From Undaria pinnatifida (Eukaryota > Sar > Phaeophyceae > Laminariales > Alariaceae): a stretch of 64,000 nt of DNA. The translations under genes and the position numbers were made by a program. Under the pieces are notes generated by a model. That model saw nothing but the letters and a program-made list of their open reading frames with translations, was not told the origin of the DNA and did no database searches. Shown here in pieces: positions 51,973 to 62,504 of this stretch. The DNA lies in the NCBI GenBank assembly GCA_012845835.1, contig JABAKD010000001.1:18096090-18160089 (forward strand), written 5' to 3'. Position 1 is the first letter of the stretch. Every line of letters starts with the position of its first letter.

Positions 51973-52594
51973 AATGGGACGACGTAAATAAGCACCAGGT
52001 ATGTTATTATACCTCTGACGTGTCCACCTTGTGGACAGACAAAAAATCGGGATGACGTGGCTCCTTGTTTTGACCCAAAAAAAAACGTCCGTGTGTCATT
52101 TTTGTTTTGCACACTGATTTTTTTTGTACACCTTTTTAGGTCATGGGTTTGGTCGTCGGGCTGCACCTTCAGTTTACAAAAAAAACAGCTTTACTAGGGT
52201 GAGGTATGTTGTCTTGCCTTTTCTTTTCTACCCAACGACATCAGTACACCCAGTGTCCGTGCTGATTCTTCATCCTAAAAGAGAGATACAAATTTTGTGG
52301 TTACAGAATCTGTGAAAGAGCAAACCAAACAGCAGTCGCAAGTCATCAAGGTAAAGCAAGTGAAATGCTAGCTTAACCGGTACGAGAACATAACAAAACA
52401 AGCCAGACCATGAAAAAAAGGAGAAAAAAAAGAGAAAAAAAAAAAGAAAGGAGCCCTTCAAATCCAAAACCTTGTCGGGGAAAAAACATATTTCACCTCC
52501 ATCATACCGCCGTGGCAATGTACGATGATACGTATGTATCATATGTATCATATGAATGTATCATATGTGTCTCCAAACTTTTCTTTTTCTTTTC
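51973..52594. other. Spacer with dispersed-repeat traces
   Basis: The phrase TTTAGGTCATGGGTTTGG.CGTCGGG near 52135 relates to those at 21388 and 33850. A purine-rich tract lies at 52408-52452 and (ATCATATGT)n at 52528-52568. No gene. Confidence 0.45.
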
Positions 52595-53500
52595 ATTTTT
52601 GAACCCTTTGGCGGATAGGGGGAGTGGGACTTACTCTCACCACACTTCCACGTACTTGCACACGTGTCGCGTGTCATTTCTGTGCACGTGTCCTGTGTCA
52701 TTTCACTCAATTGCACTCGCAATCCAGCGCTAGCTGGCGTATCCGTCAGTTTACGTGGCCATGACAGTAGCGGGAGCTGTCCCTACCGGCTGTCCCCGTT
52801 ACTACTCCAGCAGCGCAATCTGTCGCAGTACGCGGATGCGAGGGCATCTCTTCCGTCGTACATAACACGCATCAATCCGAGCTCTGATAGGGTAGGAGAT
52901 GGGTCGGAACCACAACGCAGGGAGAGCTACGCAGCTGCAAGACACCCACGAAGCAATCCGAGCTAAGGAGCTAGCTGGCTGCGGGACACGCGTTCAGCCG
53001 CGTGTAGCACGACGACAAGATACTCGTGCGTGTATGTATGAATATTCGCAGACGCTTCATGATTGTAGATTGCGGTCGCCACTGCTTTGGTCGGCATTAA
53101 CAAATAGTATACTAAAAAAAAAACATCGAACCCAAAAAAATTGAGGACTACCAGGTACAGAGTAGTTTTCTTTTTTTTTTTTCATTTACGACCTATTTAC
53201 CCTCCGGGGGAAAACAAACCCACCACGCTCCTGCGTATTTTCGTACGTGCCAACTTAACCCAAGCGCATTCGTCGCAATCCAGCGCTGCCTGACGTGTCC
53301 TTCAGTTTCTGCGGCAACAGCAGCGCATCATTTATGTATTTTTCGTATTCAACTCTCGGGGGGGGTGCGAAACTCAAGCTTAAGATCACTACACTTTCAC
53401 GTATTTTCATGTGTGTAAAATAAACTCAACTGTATGCGCAAGCCAGTGCTGCGGAGCTGGTATATCTTTCAGCTCCCGTCGTATCGTTGTTTTATCTGTA
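52595..53500 (+). repeat. Family C copies in tandem
   Basis: 52595-52870 is a full plus copy (TTGGCGGATAGGGGG, CAATCCAGCGCTAGCTGGCG, GGGAGCTGTCCCTACCGGC, ACTCCAGCAGCGCAA). 53190-53340 and 53350-53480 are partial copies. Inside the first, GTGTC.TGTGTCATTTC is duplicated near 52665-52705. No gene. Confidence 0.6.
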
Positions 53501-53503
53501 GAA

Positions 53504-53840
53504 TTAGAACCTGGTAAGCAAAACTCCAGCTTTTCGTGGCGAATACGCCGATTCCACCGCTCTCAACCTCTTCGGCAAGTAAAAAATGACAACAAAACTG
53601 CCAATTACGGCATCAGCCACATGAAGCAATCCGACCTGCTGCTGCTGCTGGTGGTGTAAGAGATGTGCTCGAGCTGCAGCGCAGGATGCTGTTAGGCAAG
53701 CGTCAGGCGTGACGATACTCGGATTGCCTCCAATTTTTCCTAGACCCTCGATCAGACCGCGTCGTCGCTCGTCGCCGTTTGGTCCGTATACTATAATCAA
53801 GACATAATCAGGTGCCAAAAGGGTCTAGTGCTGAATCATC
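53504..53840 (-). pseudogene. Coding-like fragment, unknown
   Basis: Minus-strand open segment starting near 53838 after GCACTAG, reading LAPDYVLIIVYGPNGDERRR and GLIEGLGKIGGNPSIVTPDA, ending in a CAG-encoded Gln run near 53640. From there the frame enters a family E repeat, so the real fragment ends at the Gln run. It is 30-odd bases downstream of the segment at 53868-54179 and could be a pseudo-exon of the same locus. No family recognised. Confidence 0.3.
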
Positions 53841-53867
53841 TCATCTCGAGCGGGGTACCCGCCGTGG

Positions 53868-54179
53868 TTAACTCGGAAACATCGCCTTCCGCAGCAGGCA
53901 AGGATACTTCGCTTGGTGTTGATGGTTTATGCTATATTCGTCATTCAATTTCGACCACTTTTTCTTTCTTGACCCCTTCAGAGCCCCAAAACCCCTTTCT
54001 ACACTAATATCCAAGCCATTGGTCCCCAGAAACGGGTTTCCAGTCGTAAAGAGGCGAAGTACCCAATTATCATCAGCAAACAGTTCCAATAGCTTCCCTC
54101 GCTCGCGCCCGAGCCGCCTTTTGCCTAGCCACCCACATCCCTCGTACGCTTGTTGGAATCGTATTAGTCCAATCGTTTC
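53868..54179 (-). CDS. Possible transposase C-terminal exon (Harbinger-like motif)
   Basis: Minus-strand open segment of 103 codons plus TAA, opening right after a TTTTATAG acceptor-like site (AG at 54181-54180). It includes GLIRFQQAYEGCGW, a basic KRRLGRERGKLLELFADDN, FTTGNPFLG and then ISVERGFGALKGSRKKKWSK. The VER.FG.LK pattern resembles the segment carrying the third catalytic acidic residue in PIF/Harbinger DDE nucleases; this is recalled family knowledge and the match is short. A basic tail follows. No upstream DD motifs were found, so it may be a broken transposase or a domesticated fragment. Confidence 0.4.
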   Translation of the reverse strand, partial: ETIGLIRFQQAYEGCGWLGKRRLGRERGKLLELFADDNWVLRLFTTGNPFLGTNGLDISVERGFGALKGSRKKKWSKLNDEYSINHQHQAKYPCLLRKAMFPS

Positions 54180-54347
54180 CTATAAAAGGTACTGAAGCAT
54201 ATATTCATGTCGAGGACATGCAGCCTAATCCAGCAGCAACCAGGACGGTTTCGTGTGGTGTTTCATGCTACAATGATCGTCCCGTACTGCAGCAGGCGAC
54301 ACAAGTAACTAATATCTTATTTCTGGCCAGGCTGGCGTTTCTTATAT
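54180..54347. other. Spacer before a SINE
   Basis: Short spacer. The phrase CTTATTTCTGGCCAGGCTGGCGTTTC recurs near 54793 (CTTATTAATGGTCAGGCTGG) on the other side of the SINE, so it may mark a repeat flank or duplicated target region. Confidence 0.4.
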
Positions 54348-54615
54348 CCGGTCGCCCCGGTGGCGTATCAGGTTATCCTCGAGCCTGGCATAGGTCAGTT
54401 TCGTGAGTTCGAGCCCCACCGAGTGCATATTCGTATAAATTCGTTGGGACTTTTTCTTGGGCATAAATTGACTTGCGGAAAACGCGAGAGCGTGAGTTAG
54501 CAACACTCAGTGAAAAATTGACCAGGAGTGGGATTGCCGAACCCTATGCGCGATAAAAATGGCAAGAACCGAGGGGGAGAAGGGACGACACCTGTGACCA
54601 CGGCCTGTCCAAAAG
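54348..54615 (+). mobile_element. tRNA-derived SINE, type 2, with A and B boxes
   Basis: Head CCGGTCGCCCCGGTGGCG, A-box-like TGGCGTATCAGG (54361-54372), canonical B box GAGTTCGAGCCCC (54405-54417), then GTGCATATTCG, GCGAGAGCGTGAGTTAGCAA, CCCTATGCGCGATAAAAATG, GGGGGAGAAGGGACGACACC and TGTGACCACGG. This is the best type 2 copy and shows an RNA polymerase III internal promoter of tRNA type. Confidence 0.8.
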
Positions 54616-55556
54616 CTGGAAAGTACAAGTGTGAAAACAAAAAGAAGAAAGGCAGAGGTGTGTCCTCCACTTTTTCAGTACAAAAGAAGCCCCGTTCTAA
54701 TTACAGCCCAAAAGTCGAGAGCCTGGCATTCGAAACCACCAAATTATCAAGTGTTGTCGCGTACTGCAGTAGGCGAAACCAGTTAATAATCTCTTATTAA
54801 TGGTCAGGCTGGCGTTTCATGTGCAACGCAGGGTGTGTCCTGCTACATCACAGCAACCTCTCCACAGACCTTAATCTTTATTTTCCCCACCCGCCGTAGG
54901 ATAAAATAACCATACTACCAACAACACCAACAATAGCAACACCAACAATAGCAACACCAACAATAGCAACAACAACACCACCAACACCAACACCAACACC
55001 AACACCAACACCAACACCAAAACCAACATCATCAACAACACCAAAACCATCAGCACCTATTGTAACATCATACGAGTATACGTCGAATTATACGAAGCCA
55101 ATACTTCGGCTGCTGCTGTCTGTTAGAACAACAATCTGGCGGTGTGTCACTCAAGTTGCTATTCATATCAACAAGTGCTGTCTGTAAACAATTACCTGGA
55201 GGTGTATCGATGCTTTTCAATAGTGTACACCGCGTCGCGTTATCCGCCCGGCAGTTGGAAAGCAGGGGGGGGGAAAGGGACACATCCATGGGACCCAACT
55301 CCGACTGGCTGCTCACGATCTCCCCATCTCTCTGACCTCGACGTCTAAATATCATACCTCGTACTAGTATTACTTACCATGGTACAATGTGCTATCATAG
55401 TCCGATGTTGGTTGGACGGCATCATCCCACCGGGGTTAGTTCCACCCATGGCGATAAACACAATAATGTAGGACCCCTTGCTTCGTCAAGCGTGCACATT
55501 TCGACACACAAGGTACGATATCATGGTCGTAATGGTATCATACAACGGCTGCGGAG
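54616..55556. repeat. Spacer with (CAACAC)n microsatellite
   Basis: 54905-55050 is CAACAC/CAACAATAG hexamer-like repeats preceded by the family C end phrase CCCACCCGCCGTAGGAT (54889). No gene recognised in the rest. Confidence 0.6.
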
Positions 55557-55860
55557 GGCTCAATCGCGTCAGCTGTGATACATGCGTGTACCACCTTTGG
55601 TTTGTGCTTTTTTTCCCTCGGCTCAATCGCGTCAGCTGTGATACATGCGTGTACCACCTTTGGTTTGTGCTTTTTTTCCCTCGGCTATTGCTCAGCTCCA
55701 GAGTGACTGGAGCCTGCCTGCCCTGTGACCACGGGCTTGATATTATGCGAGTTAATACGAGAACAACAACAACGGTGTATCACACAGACCTTGCGAACAT
55801 GAGTTTCGACGAAATCTAGAAAACCTTCCAACTAAAATCTTCGATCTCACAGCAGCTGCC
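55557..55860 (+). mobile_element. (AAC)n-tailed repeat with perfect 63-bp tandem duplication
   Basis: The 63-bp segment from GGCTCAATCGCGTCAGCTG to TTTTTTTCCCTC occurs twice without a mismatch (55557-55619, 55620-55682), then continues CTCCAGAGTGACTGGAGCC to GAACAACAACAAC at 55774. Immediately after lies a minus-strand 355-bp satellite fragment (TTTCGACGAAATC, ATCTTCGATCTCACAGC). Confidence 0.8.
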
Positions 55861-56344
55861 GTAGTAGTGTATTTCAATATTTTAATAACATATCACACTA
55901 TTTACTTTTGATAGGTGCCGGATGTAGATGAGCGGAACGGCCACAGTAGCAGTAGTGTCCAACACCTGAGGGCGACGATTAACAATCATAGTTGAGTTTG
56001 CATGAAGGGATTAGGCCGAATCATCCAATGGGCCCAACACCGACCGGTTTCTCATCTGCTGGCAGCAGAGCTTGCCACATATTCGAGAAAACGGTTGACG
56101 CAGACTGTGCACGAGACGAGGGGGGCTTCACCCTACATTGCTTGGTTGCGTTTCATTCAGTTAGGGTTAGGGTTAGGGTGTATAAAATCTAAAGAGTATG
56201 TCAACTATTTTCTTGCATAAGCGGAAAGGTACCCTCTCCGCCTCTCTGCTGGTGATCTCCTTCCTTCACAGCAGTAGTGAACTCATATTTCCAGTACTGC
56301 TGACTGCTGTGAAATTTCTTCCTTCTTTTCCTTTTCGTTGCAAA
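55861..56344. other. Spacer with TTAGGG patch
   Basis: 56159-56181 reads TTAGGGTTAGGGTTAGGG, a short interstitial telomere-like repeat. No gene. Confidence 0.6.
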
Positions 56345-56620
56345 TAGTGTGGTGAGCTGGCTTGCATCCTTGTTCTTGCCCGCGTGTTCATTGCATGGCC
56401 AAATCACCTTTCTGTATTTGCAAAAGCGTATCTCCGTCTCGTAGTTTGTGACCACGGAGAGAACTCGTCTCTGCAGGAGGCATCGGCATGGACAGTGGTT
56501 GTGCTGGATGAATATTGGGGGAAATATTGGTTTGAAGTCACTGACACACAATATGGAAGATTCCATGATATCCAGCTACACGCATTGCAACATCTCCTTC
56601 CACACACACCTTCCTCGTGA
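56345..56620 (+). repeat. Dispersed repeat family G
   Basis: Contains GCCCGCGTG.TCATTGCATGGCCAAA, CGTATCTCCGTCTCGTAGTTTGTGACCACGGAGAG, AGGAGGCATCGGCATGGACA and TGGTTGTGCTGGATG. Other copies lie at 58390-58640 and 63380-63500, with minus fragments at 43855, 46090, 61790 and 62620. The 78-codon ORF here is part of the repeat and is not conserved in the others. Confidence 0.65.
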
Positions 56621-57084
56621 GGCCATATGATTATTACCAGGCACAGCAGCGAGTACATCCCGACTTGACGCCGTTAAAACTGGAAGCCCGTTTTGGAGGG
56701 AAATCACTTGACATTAGTATACGGGGGGGGGTGGGGCTCTAAAGGGGTTAAACCCTAACCCTTAACGCCTTTAACTGGTGCACTGGAAACCCGTGTTGGG
56801 GGACCATCTACTTGGGGTTAGCATAGGAAGGCATTTTGGGGCGCTAACGGAGTTTACGACAGAAGGTATCATTCCCGCCGAGCAACAAAGTTATCTCTCA
56901 AAATACTGCCTGCTCCACTTACATGTGACTTGATGGTTTCATCCAAGCCGATTTCCCCCCTTAACTGTGCAAAAACGACATCGAAAAGTCGACGGGCGGC
57001 CTTTCAATGTCGATTTTTTCTTGTGCGAGCGCACAGCAAGACCAGCGGCAGGTACCATGCCGCATGCGAAGCGCGTGATACCAA
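56621..57084. other. Spacer, nothing recognised
   Basis: Two diverged copies of GCACTGGAAACCCGTGTTGGGGG / CTGGAAGCCCGTTTTGGAGGG phrases near 56680 and 56775. No coding signal. Confidence 0.4.
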
Positions 57085-57236
57085 CTCCTTGGGTTTGATT
57101 GCGTCGTACAACTCCTTGGATTGATGCCGTCGTACAAGTCCTTGGATTGATGTCGTCGTACAACTCCTTGGAATGATCGTGTCGTACAGCTCCCTGTGTT
57201 GTGTGTGTCGTAAAACTCCTTGGATTGTAGACAGCA
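57085..57236. repeat. 33-bp minisatellite, about five units
   Basis: GTCGTACAACTCCTTGGATTGAT repeated with spacers at a period of 32-33 bp, with variants CAGCTCCCTG and AAAACTCC. Confidence 0.9.
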
Positions 57237-57689
57237 CGACAGCACCTATTTGCAGCATCGGTGTGCAAAAAATCAAACCGCCGAACACCTTTCGTCTGAT
57301 CGGTTGAGGCCTGCCTTTCGCCGGCCGAGGGTTTATGAAAAACGCCTACGAAACTCGCGGCGAAGCGGCGGGATCGACCTCGTCGACCTGGAGCCCCGAC
57401 CGGCTGAGTTAAGGTTATAGGATTGGGGTCGGGTTGGGTCTGGGCCGACTTGAATGTCAGAAACTCTGACTAAAAGGATGTGCAATAATATTTTTGCACA
57501 CCGATAATGCAAATAGGGGCTTCCGTATCCTGGAAAGTAGATCGGAACGTCGCTTAACCTCGCCCTACCAGCAAGCCAGCAGCCCCCTTTGTGTCGAGTG
57601 GAATATGCCGTAATCGTCATTTTTCCCGTCAATATTTCCCCCTGAAGCTCCAAAAGGGCTAATAAACTCACCTCTTTGACCACAGCAGT
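57237..57689. other. GC-rich spacer, no gene assigned
   Basis: A plus-strand Arg-rich frame (57220-57420) and a longer minus frame (57333-57782) overlap here. Neither has recognised homology or splice support. Confidence 0.3.
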
Positions 57690-58100
57690 GGGAGACCCCC
57701 AACAAGACGTATCCCTGTATAAGGCGGTATCCCTCAATAAGGCGGTCGAAATCGCTTGGCGCGACTGGGAAATTGCACTCACAAATAGAAGTCCCTCAAT
57801 GAGGCGGCATCCCTATATAAGGCGGTATCCCTCAATAAGGCGGTCGAAATCGCTTGGCGCGACTGGGAAATTGCACCCATAAATAGAAGTCCCTCAATAT
57901 GGCGGTATCCCCATATAAGGCGGTCGAAATAGCTTGGCGCGACTGTGGAATAGCACTAATAATAACCTTGAATGAATAAGACGGTATCCCTCAATAAGGC
58001 GGTCGAAATCGCTTGGCGCGACTGTGGAATAGCACTCATAATAACCTTGAATGAATAAGGCGGCTACCCTCTATAAGGCGGTCATATTGCCCTCTATAGC
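57690..58100 (+). repeat. AAGGCGGTCGAAATCGCTTGG tandem repeat
   Basis: About five composite units of 75-110 bp. Each combines one or two TATCCCTCAATAAGGCGGT blocks with GTCGAAATCGCTTGGCGCG, then GACTGGGAAATTGCACTCA or GACTGTGGAATAGCACT. Short sub-blocks repeat within units, so it is a higher-order minisatellite. Confidence 0.9.
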
Positions 58101-58389
58101 ACACCACACCACCGCCTTACAGGAGAACCCCTGATGTATTTCCAAGTGTTTCCCCCCACATACACTATTCACAAAAAATAGCACTGCACTCCCTCTAAAT
58201 GGGGGCAAAACACTTGGAATTAGACTACGGACAGTTTTCGAATTGGCGAAGGGTTAAGTCGGGGTAGCCATCTGTGCTGGTGCATGGGCCACCTGTACTG
58301 GCGTGGGATCATCGAACGAACCGGACCGAACGGTTGATCATCTACTGATGGCTGGTGTACTATCCATCTCCTTGTCTCTACGTCAACTA
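58101..58389. other. Spacer, nothing recognised
   Basis: Just under 300 bases with no supported feature. Confidence 0.4.
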
Positions 58390-58640
58390 CCTACCTCGTC
58401 CCATCTTCTCATTTTTGCCCGCGTGATCATTGCGGTTGGCATTGCATGATTGCATGGCCAAAGCACCATGCTGTATATACTCGCATTCGCTATGTGTATC
58501 TCTGTCTCAAAGTTTGTGACCAACAGTAGTAGTAGAGCTCGTCTCTCTTACTAGCAGGAGGCATCGGCACGGACACTGGGCTGGCTTCGCTGGATCTAGA
58601 TCGGTGGAAATATCCACCAGTTCCATTCCAAGAACGCACA
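58390..58640 (+). repeat. Dispersed repeat family G, copy 2
   Basis: Matches 56345-56545 (TTTTGCCCGCGTGATCATTG, GTATCTCTGTCTC, GCAGGAGGCATCGGCACGGA). Confidence 0.65.
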
Positions 58641-58789
58641 CACACATCTTCTCCTGCCTTTGAATCAAAAACATGACACGGCTCATCATGCGTACTTTCA
58701 ACTTTTTTTCAACTCCAAAAACCGTTCCTAGTATAAATCAAGTGTTTTGTCCTCATTTAGGGAGCGCAGTGCGCAACAAAAGATGCCCG

Positions 58790-58960
58790 GAGGCGGTCAG
58801 GTCCGTCAAATAAAAACGTCCAGCGGTCAAGGGTGTCAAACCGGTCATCACACACTAAAACCTAGTTGTTGGCGTCAGTCAGAGTTATTGCAAAATTGCC
58901 GACCGTCAAGGGCTGAAGGTGCCGTCTGCTGACATGTTCGGTGCGAATAGACTGCACGAG
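58790..58960 (+). repeat. Dispersed repeat family D (CCGTCAAGGGC), copy 1
   Basis: Shares ACGTCCAGCGGTCAAGGGTGT, GGCGTCAGTCA, GCCG.C.GTCAAGGGCTG.AGGTGCCGTC and CTGACATGTT with 63505-63690 and, more weakly, 60740-60880. Confidence 0.65.
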
Positions 58961-59084
58961 TGTTTCAGGGAACAAACTACTCGGATTTAGAGTGGGATAT
59001 TTCGCAGTATATTGCACAAGTATAGGTTTCGCAAGGTATGGAGCCGCGCGCATGCCGAATACCCGTTATTTTTTTTCCATATTG
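58961..59084. other. Short spacer
   Basis: No supported feature. Confidence 0.3.
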
Positions 59085-59449
59085 TCCTTGTTTGCTCATC
59101 CCATTTATTATCTTTGCTCTCTTTCTTTCTCATTCTCCCTTCCTAGACGTAACTCACGTCCAGGGCCACCAAGCAGGCTCTTGTCCCTACTGCTCGCTAC
59201 GGTGCGTGCCCTTCATTTTTGTCGCTAGAAGACTTCAGCCCATTCTTCCCTCGTCAACTCGCATCTCCCCAAGCTGACAGGCAATACCCTGGTACATATT
59301 AATGGGTTTCGCTACGGTGCGTGCCCTGCATTTTTATCGCGAGAAGACTTCAGCCCATTCTTCCCTCGTCAACTCGCCTCGACCCGCGCCTACCCACGCT
59401 GACAGGCAATACCGTGGCACATACTAACGGGTTTTAGACGAGAAAAGCA

Positions 59450-59995
59450 TATGGGTGGTGCGTGTTTCCAAAAGCAGGGCATGCGCCACGGGCCGAAGCA
59501 CAGCATTCAGGATGGCCATACTTCACAATCCAAAGCGTTCATGAACGGGTTATCCTATAACCTTAGGGTAATCCGAACCCTTGGGTTAACCTTAACCCTT
59601 GGGTTAACCCTAACCCTCGGGTTCAGGACGGCCGCATTTCACAAGCCAAAGCGTCCATGCACGGGTAACCCTACTCCTTGGTTAATCCTAACCCTAACCC
59701 TTGGGTTCTAATCCTTGGGTTTCGGTTCTTATATTCTAACCCTTAGGGTTAACCCTTGGGTTACTCTAATCCTTGGGGTTCTCTCTATAACCCAACCCTT
59801 AGGGTTAACCCAACCCTTCGGGTTATTTACCTTAGGGTTCTGGTTGGGGTCAGCGTTGCGTTGCCCCCGACCATCACCCTGCGTATTTCAGCCTATCTAC
59901 GCATACCTGGTATAGGTTATATAGCACCGAACCAAAGAAATTTCCTGGAAACAGGTTGGTCTAGAATCCGTTAATAATACAATCCGTCTCCTGAT
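59450..59995. repeat. Degenerate telomere-like block with a 112-bp sub-repeat
   Basis: Many AACCCTTGGGTTAACCCT/CCCTTAGGGTTAACCC units between 59560 and 59850. Two copies of TTCAGGACGGCCGCATTTCAC..CCAAAGCGTCCATG..CGGGT lie at about 59508 and 59622. Units alternate strand sense, unlike a true telomere. Confidence 0.8.
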
Positions 59996-60146
59996 AAATA
60001 GGTTAGCGCTCTCAGCAGTTGATTCCTTTGATTTCTCTTCTTTTTTCTACAAATAAACTCAAAAGTCCCGACACACGTCAAATTCCAACTCTAGAACCAA
60101 CTGTGCAATATATATAATCAATATTTGGTAGCAGCATTCGAGGGTA

Positions 60147-60673
60147 GGGTCAGGCCCATAATGCCCACATGGTTTTTAGCATAATCAGCCCTTTTGAGCA
60201 TTAAGAAGCACAAGTGCGAGGAACGTATGCTCGAGCATATTTTAGCAAAAAGAGCATACACGCATAGGCGACGAGCATTGCTGCTTCATTTCGGGCATAA
60301 AACATACATGCGAGGAGCATATGCTCGAGCATATTTTAGGTAAAAGAGCATACACACATACGCGACGAGCATTGCTGCTTCATTCTGGGCATAAAGCCTA
60401 TAGACATAGGGCATAAAATGTGTTTAATAAGACAGTTCAAAAAGCGCCTGGTGCTCAATGATTCGATTATTTTGGTGGTACTTCGACTTAACTAGACCGG
60501 CGAGCATAAAGTGGCATTTGAAGCACATATACCCGCCATCAAACGAAGCGTAAGTGGGGGCATAAACACCGAAAAAAAGCGAAACTAGAGAGCATAATCG
60601 ATTTGTTTTAGCATATGCTTTTCGACAAAAAGGAGCATAAAGTTAGAGAAAAAAGGCATTATGGGCTTGACCC
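60147..60673. mobile_element. 527-bp MITE-like element nested in a SINE
   Basis: Ends GGGTCAGGCCCATAATGCC and GGCATTATGGGCTTGACCC are inverted repeats with one mismatch over 19 bases. The 10-mer TTCGAGGGTA lies directly before (60137-60146) and 2 bases after (60676-60685), a likely target-site duplication. The interior holds a 94-bp tandem pair (from GCGAGGAACG 60216 and GCGAGGAGCA 60310) with TGCTCGAGCATATTTTAG. Short GAGCATA motifs recur throughout. No ORF; a non-autonomous DNA transposon, perhaps hAT-like from its terminal CAGGG-type sequence (weak). Confidence 0.85.
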
Positions 60674-60739
60674 TTTTCGAGGGTAACCGCTAGACCACAG
60701 GGGCGACCGGCGCATAGCGCCCGTGAAATCGCTTGGCAA

Positions 60740-61029
60740 CAAAGATGAAGGTTGACGGTCTAGTTTGGTGCCGTCAAGGCCTCTTTAGACGCAATACACT
60801 GGTTTTAGTATAGAGCCGTCCGCCCTTGACGGCTGTCCGTCACATGTCAAGAGTGCCGTCAACCGACATGTTTGCGTGGCGAAGATGGGAACCACAAGCA
60901 GCAGTGCCGGTATACCTGCGGAGTGGAGTCGGTTAGCCGCTACCTTAGCGCGGGTATTTCCGTCTAGCACAAAAAACAGCACTATAATAATGGCTTGCAT
61001 CGTAAAAAATAATAAATATATTATTAAAA
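60740..61029. repeat. Family D copy and spacer
   Basis: 60750-60870 holds GGTGCCGTCAAGGCC, GCCCTTGACGGC and GTGCCGTCAACCGACATGTT, a rearranged family D copy. No gene. Confidence 0.5.
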
Positions 61030-61195
61030 TAAACATACACTCCTGCTGTGAGATGAAGATTTCGGCGCAACTCATTTTTGCAAGCTGTGTGTTATACTCC
61101 GATCGTGTGTAATACTGGGTGTGTCTCCTCATCAAGGATATAGGTACGCGACTCCCCTTGGAACTAAAGCAGTGTAGCTGTACCAGGGTCTGATA
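61030..61195 (+). repeat. Solitary 355-bp satellite fragment
   Basis: CTGTGAGATGAAGATTTCGGCG, TTTTTGCAAGCTGTGTG, ACTCCGATCGTGTGT and TACCAGGGTCTGATA match the first half of the array unit. Confidence 0.7.
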
Positions 61196-61458
61196 ATACT
61201 GTATGATTCGATTTGATACCATATGATCTTGTCTGGATCTTATATCGCATAATTACATGATGCGATACAATATCGGATCAGCTCGGACAAAGAACAGATG
61301 TTGAAAAAAATATATACCTGGTATCATACAAAACATCCACATCGTACGTCACAAAATGTGAATATAGTACGTCAGCCAATACACACCAGGTACGTCACCA
61401 GCGTGTATTTCCATTCATTTTTGCGGAAACCACTACTCGGCCAAAAAGCCACCACGAC
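61196..61458. other. Spacer with GATC/TATGATC-like words
   Basis: No gene recognised. Words such as ATATGATCTTG and TACGTCA recur but without a clear period. Confidence 0.35.
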
Positions 61459-61716
<258 letters not shown>

Positions 61717-62504
61717 AACCCCGTCACGACGTAGAGCTTGTATACTAGCTATTAAATACCATCCACCGCACGTACAACTATCTACATCGATCTTCAAATT
61801 AAACTGACGTTTTCAGGGATATTTCTGCCAATGAACATCCAGCACAACCGGTGTCCGTGCCGATGCCTCTTATCATGTGCAAGAGAGCCCACCATCGCCT
61901 ACTAGCCCCACGCGTGCAGTAAGCTCTTGTATATTCATGAACGCGACCTATCCCCCTTTACCCCCCCCCCCCCCAATTTTGAACCTCCGTCCCCCTCCCC
62001 TCACCGGTGATGTATTAATACGACTACAGGATATACATTTCGGGGTGCCACCCGCCAGGTACTCGCCACGAACGGGTACCCGCCAAATTCTGGACGACGG
62101 ACTCGGACTCGCTATCGGGTAACCCGGTTTTTCAGGCGACGGGAACCGGGTCCACCGGGTACCCGGACAACATAATGGTCCCGTTTACGGTCGTCAAGCG
62201 GGCCTGACAAAGTGGATGGTAGAGCGTACTTCGATTGCAGTTGGCGGAGAAAACTACAAGCGTCAAACCGTGCCGGTCTAGGCATTCTAACGCGGGATCC
62301 TCCCTCCGTTTTAGATTGAAGAACGTTGCTATTGCAAGTTCTTCGTCGGTGGGTCAACCCTAAACAAGCTCGGTCACGTTGTAGCCCACTACCCCGGAAG
62401 AACACGCATATACAGATGTAAAGTGCTTTAGTTCAAGCGATGTGTTTGTTGGACAGGATCGTTTACATCGTGTTTGAAAGGTGTCTGGAGGTTTTGTCAG
62501 GGAT
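61717..62504. other. Spacer with family G fragment and poly-C
   Basis: Family G minus fragment at 61790-61870 (CAGCACAACCGGTGTCCGTGC). C-run at 61960-61974. 62060-62175 is rich in GGGTACCCG/CCCGGGT words. No gene. Confidence 0.5.

Larger units (their letters stand above)
59085..60730 (-). mobile_element. SINE type 1, minus, split by two insertions
   Basis: Reading minus: head GCGCCGGTCGCCCCTGTGG at about 60715-60695, head interior at 60685 (ACCCTCGAAAAG), resumed at 60146-60060 (GGTTCTAGAGTTGG), then CAACTGCTGAGAGCGC at 60030-60005, then body at 59430-59085 (GACGAGGGAAGAATGGGCTGA, GCGATAAAAATG). The body is internally duplicated in a 130-bp tandem (59205-59290 and 59315-59410). Insertions: 60147-60673 (inverted-repeat element) and about 59440-60000 (telomere-like block). 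Confidence 0.6.

Noticed and set aside
56384-56620. 78-codon ORF in family G
   Set aside because: Sequence is a dispersed repeat and other copies do not keep the frame.
59560-59850. True chromosome end
   Set aside because: Units are degenerate, alternate in strand and are followed by 4 kb of ordinary repeats.
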